This document shows, piece by piece, positions 62,779 through 64,000 of a stretch of 64,000 nucleotides of DNA. Under the pieces are notes generated by a model. That model saw nothing but the letters and a program-made list of their open reading frames with translations, did no database searches and was not told where the DNA came from. Each line of letters opens with the position of its first letter. The stretch's first letter is position 1. This stretch comes from Robertmurraya dakarensis (lineage in GTDB: Bacteria; Bacillota; Bacilli; Bacillales; Cytobacillaceae), in contig NZ_LT707408.1 of NCBI RefSeq assembly GCF_900156875.1, positions 1,476,017 through 1,540,016 of the forward strand, given 5' to 3'. The position numbers and the translations under genes are program-made.

Positions 62779-64000
62779 GTAGTGTAAAAAGTTCTATGAA
62801 AACTTAACACTAACCCTTTGATTCCTTCCAGTTTTTATGTGGTAAGGCCACGCAATCGCTCTTGACAAACACGCCAATGGTTTAACAAAAGGCTATCAAG
62901 GGCGAAGAGGACAAAAAGAAGGCATACCAAATAAGCCCTTGGTTGTTTCCATTTTAAACCATTGGCAAGTTCGGTTTGTCAAGAGTTCGCTCCGCCGATT
63001 GCTGAATAGCTTAAGGGCTCTGCTAAACAAAAAGTTAGGCTACCTGTTGCTCGATAATCCATTGTTGGGCTAACTCTATAAGCTTTGTCCAACGTGCTGG
63101 CATGGTGGGAAGCCCTTGTAATTGAGGGTTTACCACAGGCACTTTTCCTTCTAAGGATGCATGAGGCCGTAGAAAATTAAAATAGGCCACAAACAAAGTG
63201 ACAAAGGATACAGATCCTTTTTCCGAACCAAATCCATGAGTCGAGCGATAGTTGCCTTTAAATGTTCGATTGAGCCTCTCTATAATCTGTTTTAAAGGTC
63301 TGTATTCCGTTGAGACTGGGTCTTCATTTGTAAGCCCAATCACTTGCTTCACATCAAAAGAAATATCATGCTGAGCGAAAAAGTGTTGTGCTAAAAGATA
63401 GATTGGGTTTCCATCCACTACAAAAGTAAGGTCTTTTGGAATCTCTTTCATCTTTACTAACACTTCATCTATCGCACGAATGGCTGACGCTGTATCTCGA
63501 TTGGCAGACACCGGGTAAGATAGGATGATCTTTTTCACTGCGTCAAAAAAGAAAAACAAATAATGCCAGCGTCCATTCACTCGAATATAAGTTTCATCAC
63601 CACAAAATTGATCTGAAAGATCATACGGATAGTGATCGACGTAAGGCTTAAGCAAGAGCGCAACACTATTTTCGTAGTTCAATATCGTCTGATGAGAAAT
63701 CATAACTCCGTGAACATCCTGCATAATCGCGGCTGTTTTACGGGCCGAAAGGCCATAGTTTACATGATAGGTCAATATAAGTCCTAAGGTATGTGGGGAT
63801 GCATAAATCCTAGATAAATCCACTCTCGGCAACTCTGGTGAATCTTTGGATAAAGGTTGAAATTCAATATGAAACTGACGAAAAATGTATCTCAGTTTAA
63901 ATGCCTGAGGGTCCTTTCTAAACCTTTTCTTCTCTTTTGAAGACATTGCGTTTATTTTCTTTTGATAGTAAGAACAATCATTGTTTTTACATTTGTACAC
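62779..64000 (-). mobile_element. Tandem insertion sequence, copy 3 (cut by window end)
   Basis: The left 1222 bp of a third unit, matching copy 2 including its left-end variants. The array may continue beyond the window. Confidence 0.78.
63035..64000 (-). CDS. DDE transposase, copy 3 (5' end beyond window)
   Basis: The C-terminal 321 residues, identical to the matching part of copy 2 and including D293, D354 and E399 of the full-length numbering. The N-terminal zinc-ribbon part lies outside the window. There is no sign of decay. Confidence 0.9.
   Translation of the reverse strand: MYKCKNNDCSYYQKKINAMSSKEKKRFRKDPQAFKLRYIFRQFHIEFQPLSKDSPELPRVDLSRIYASPHTLGLILTYHVNYGLSARKTAAIMQDVHGVMISHQTILNYENSVALLLKPYVDHYPYDLSDQFCGDETYIRVNGRWHYLFFFFDAVKKIILSYPVSANRDTASAIRAIDEVLVKMKEIPKDLTFVVDGNPIYLLAQHFFAQHDISFDVKQVIGLTNEDPVSTEYRPLKQIIERLNRTFKGNYRSTHGFGSEKGSVSFVTLFVAYFNFLRPHASLEGKVPVVNPQLQGLPTMPARWTKLIELAQQWIIEQQVA

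Overview
The window is AT-rich, with strong GGAGG-type ribosome sites, many TTG/GTG starts, short intergenic spaces and intrinsic terminators with T-tracts. Most genes are homologues of Bacillus genes: sbcC, purU, sdaAB/sdaAA, nupNOPQ, a YtsJ-type malic enzyme, a DUF3889 protein, and YheC/YheD and CotY/CotZ spore-coat proteins. It is chromosomal DNA of a spore-forming Bacillaceae member (Neobacillus/Mesobacillus-like); I cannot name the species. Less expected for such a genome are a GlnRS, the selenocysteine factor SelB, a TAXI-type TRAP transporter and a large ATP-grasp/glycosyltransferase/kinase cluster.

Layout. 1-4 kb: 3' end of sbcC, an MFS exporter, purU. 4.3-13.4 kb: a probable uptake-and-activation locus for an organic acid (MaoC-like hydratase, five-gene Liv-type ABC importer, flavin reductase-like protein, two paralogous acyl-CoA ligases). 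13.4-17.3 kb: a TRAP-TAXI transporter behind a long leader with a sigma-A promoter and two catabolite-repression-like (cre) sites. 17.4-19.7 kb: twelve copies of a 52-bp repeat, then an IS1182-type element inserted in a terminator palindrome. 19.7-23.1 kb: DUF3889 protein, metallo-beta-lactamase-fold hydrolase, selB. 23.2-29.4 kb: a purine-nucleoside operon (nupN-nupO-nupP-nupQ, a sulfite-oxidase-fold molybdoenzyme, a nucleoside phosphorylase) behind a candidate PurR box pair. 29.6-42.4 kb: a TPR/helical protein, a DUF169 protein, an acyl-CoA ligase, a malic enzyme with a sigma-54-type promoter, glnS, serine dehydratase, and a GGDEF/EAL protein behind an attenuator-like terminator.

42.5-59.1 kb is the most unusual part. 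It carries a low-molecular-weight phosphatase, a PIG-L deacetylase, two carboligase-type ATP-grasp enzymes, five YheC/YheD-type ATP-grasp proteins (one with an extra N-terminal domain), three glycosyltransferases (one a tandem duplication), a small Hanks-type kinase and a CotY/CotZ-type coat protein. I read this as a spore-surface modification or polymer-synthesis locus; that is inference. 59.1-64 kb holds three head-to-tail copies of one DDE insertion sequence with an exact 1846-bp transposase-to-transposase period, running off the window.
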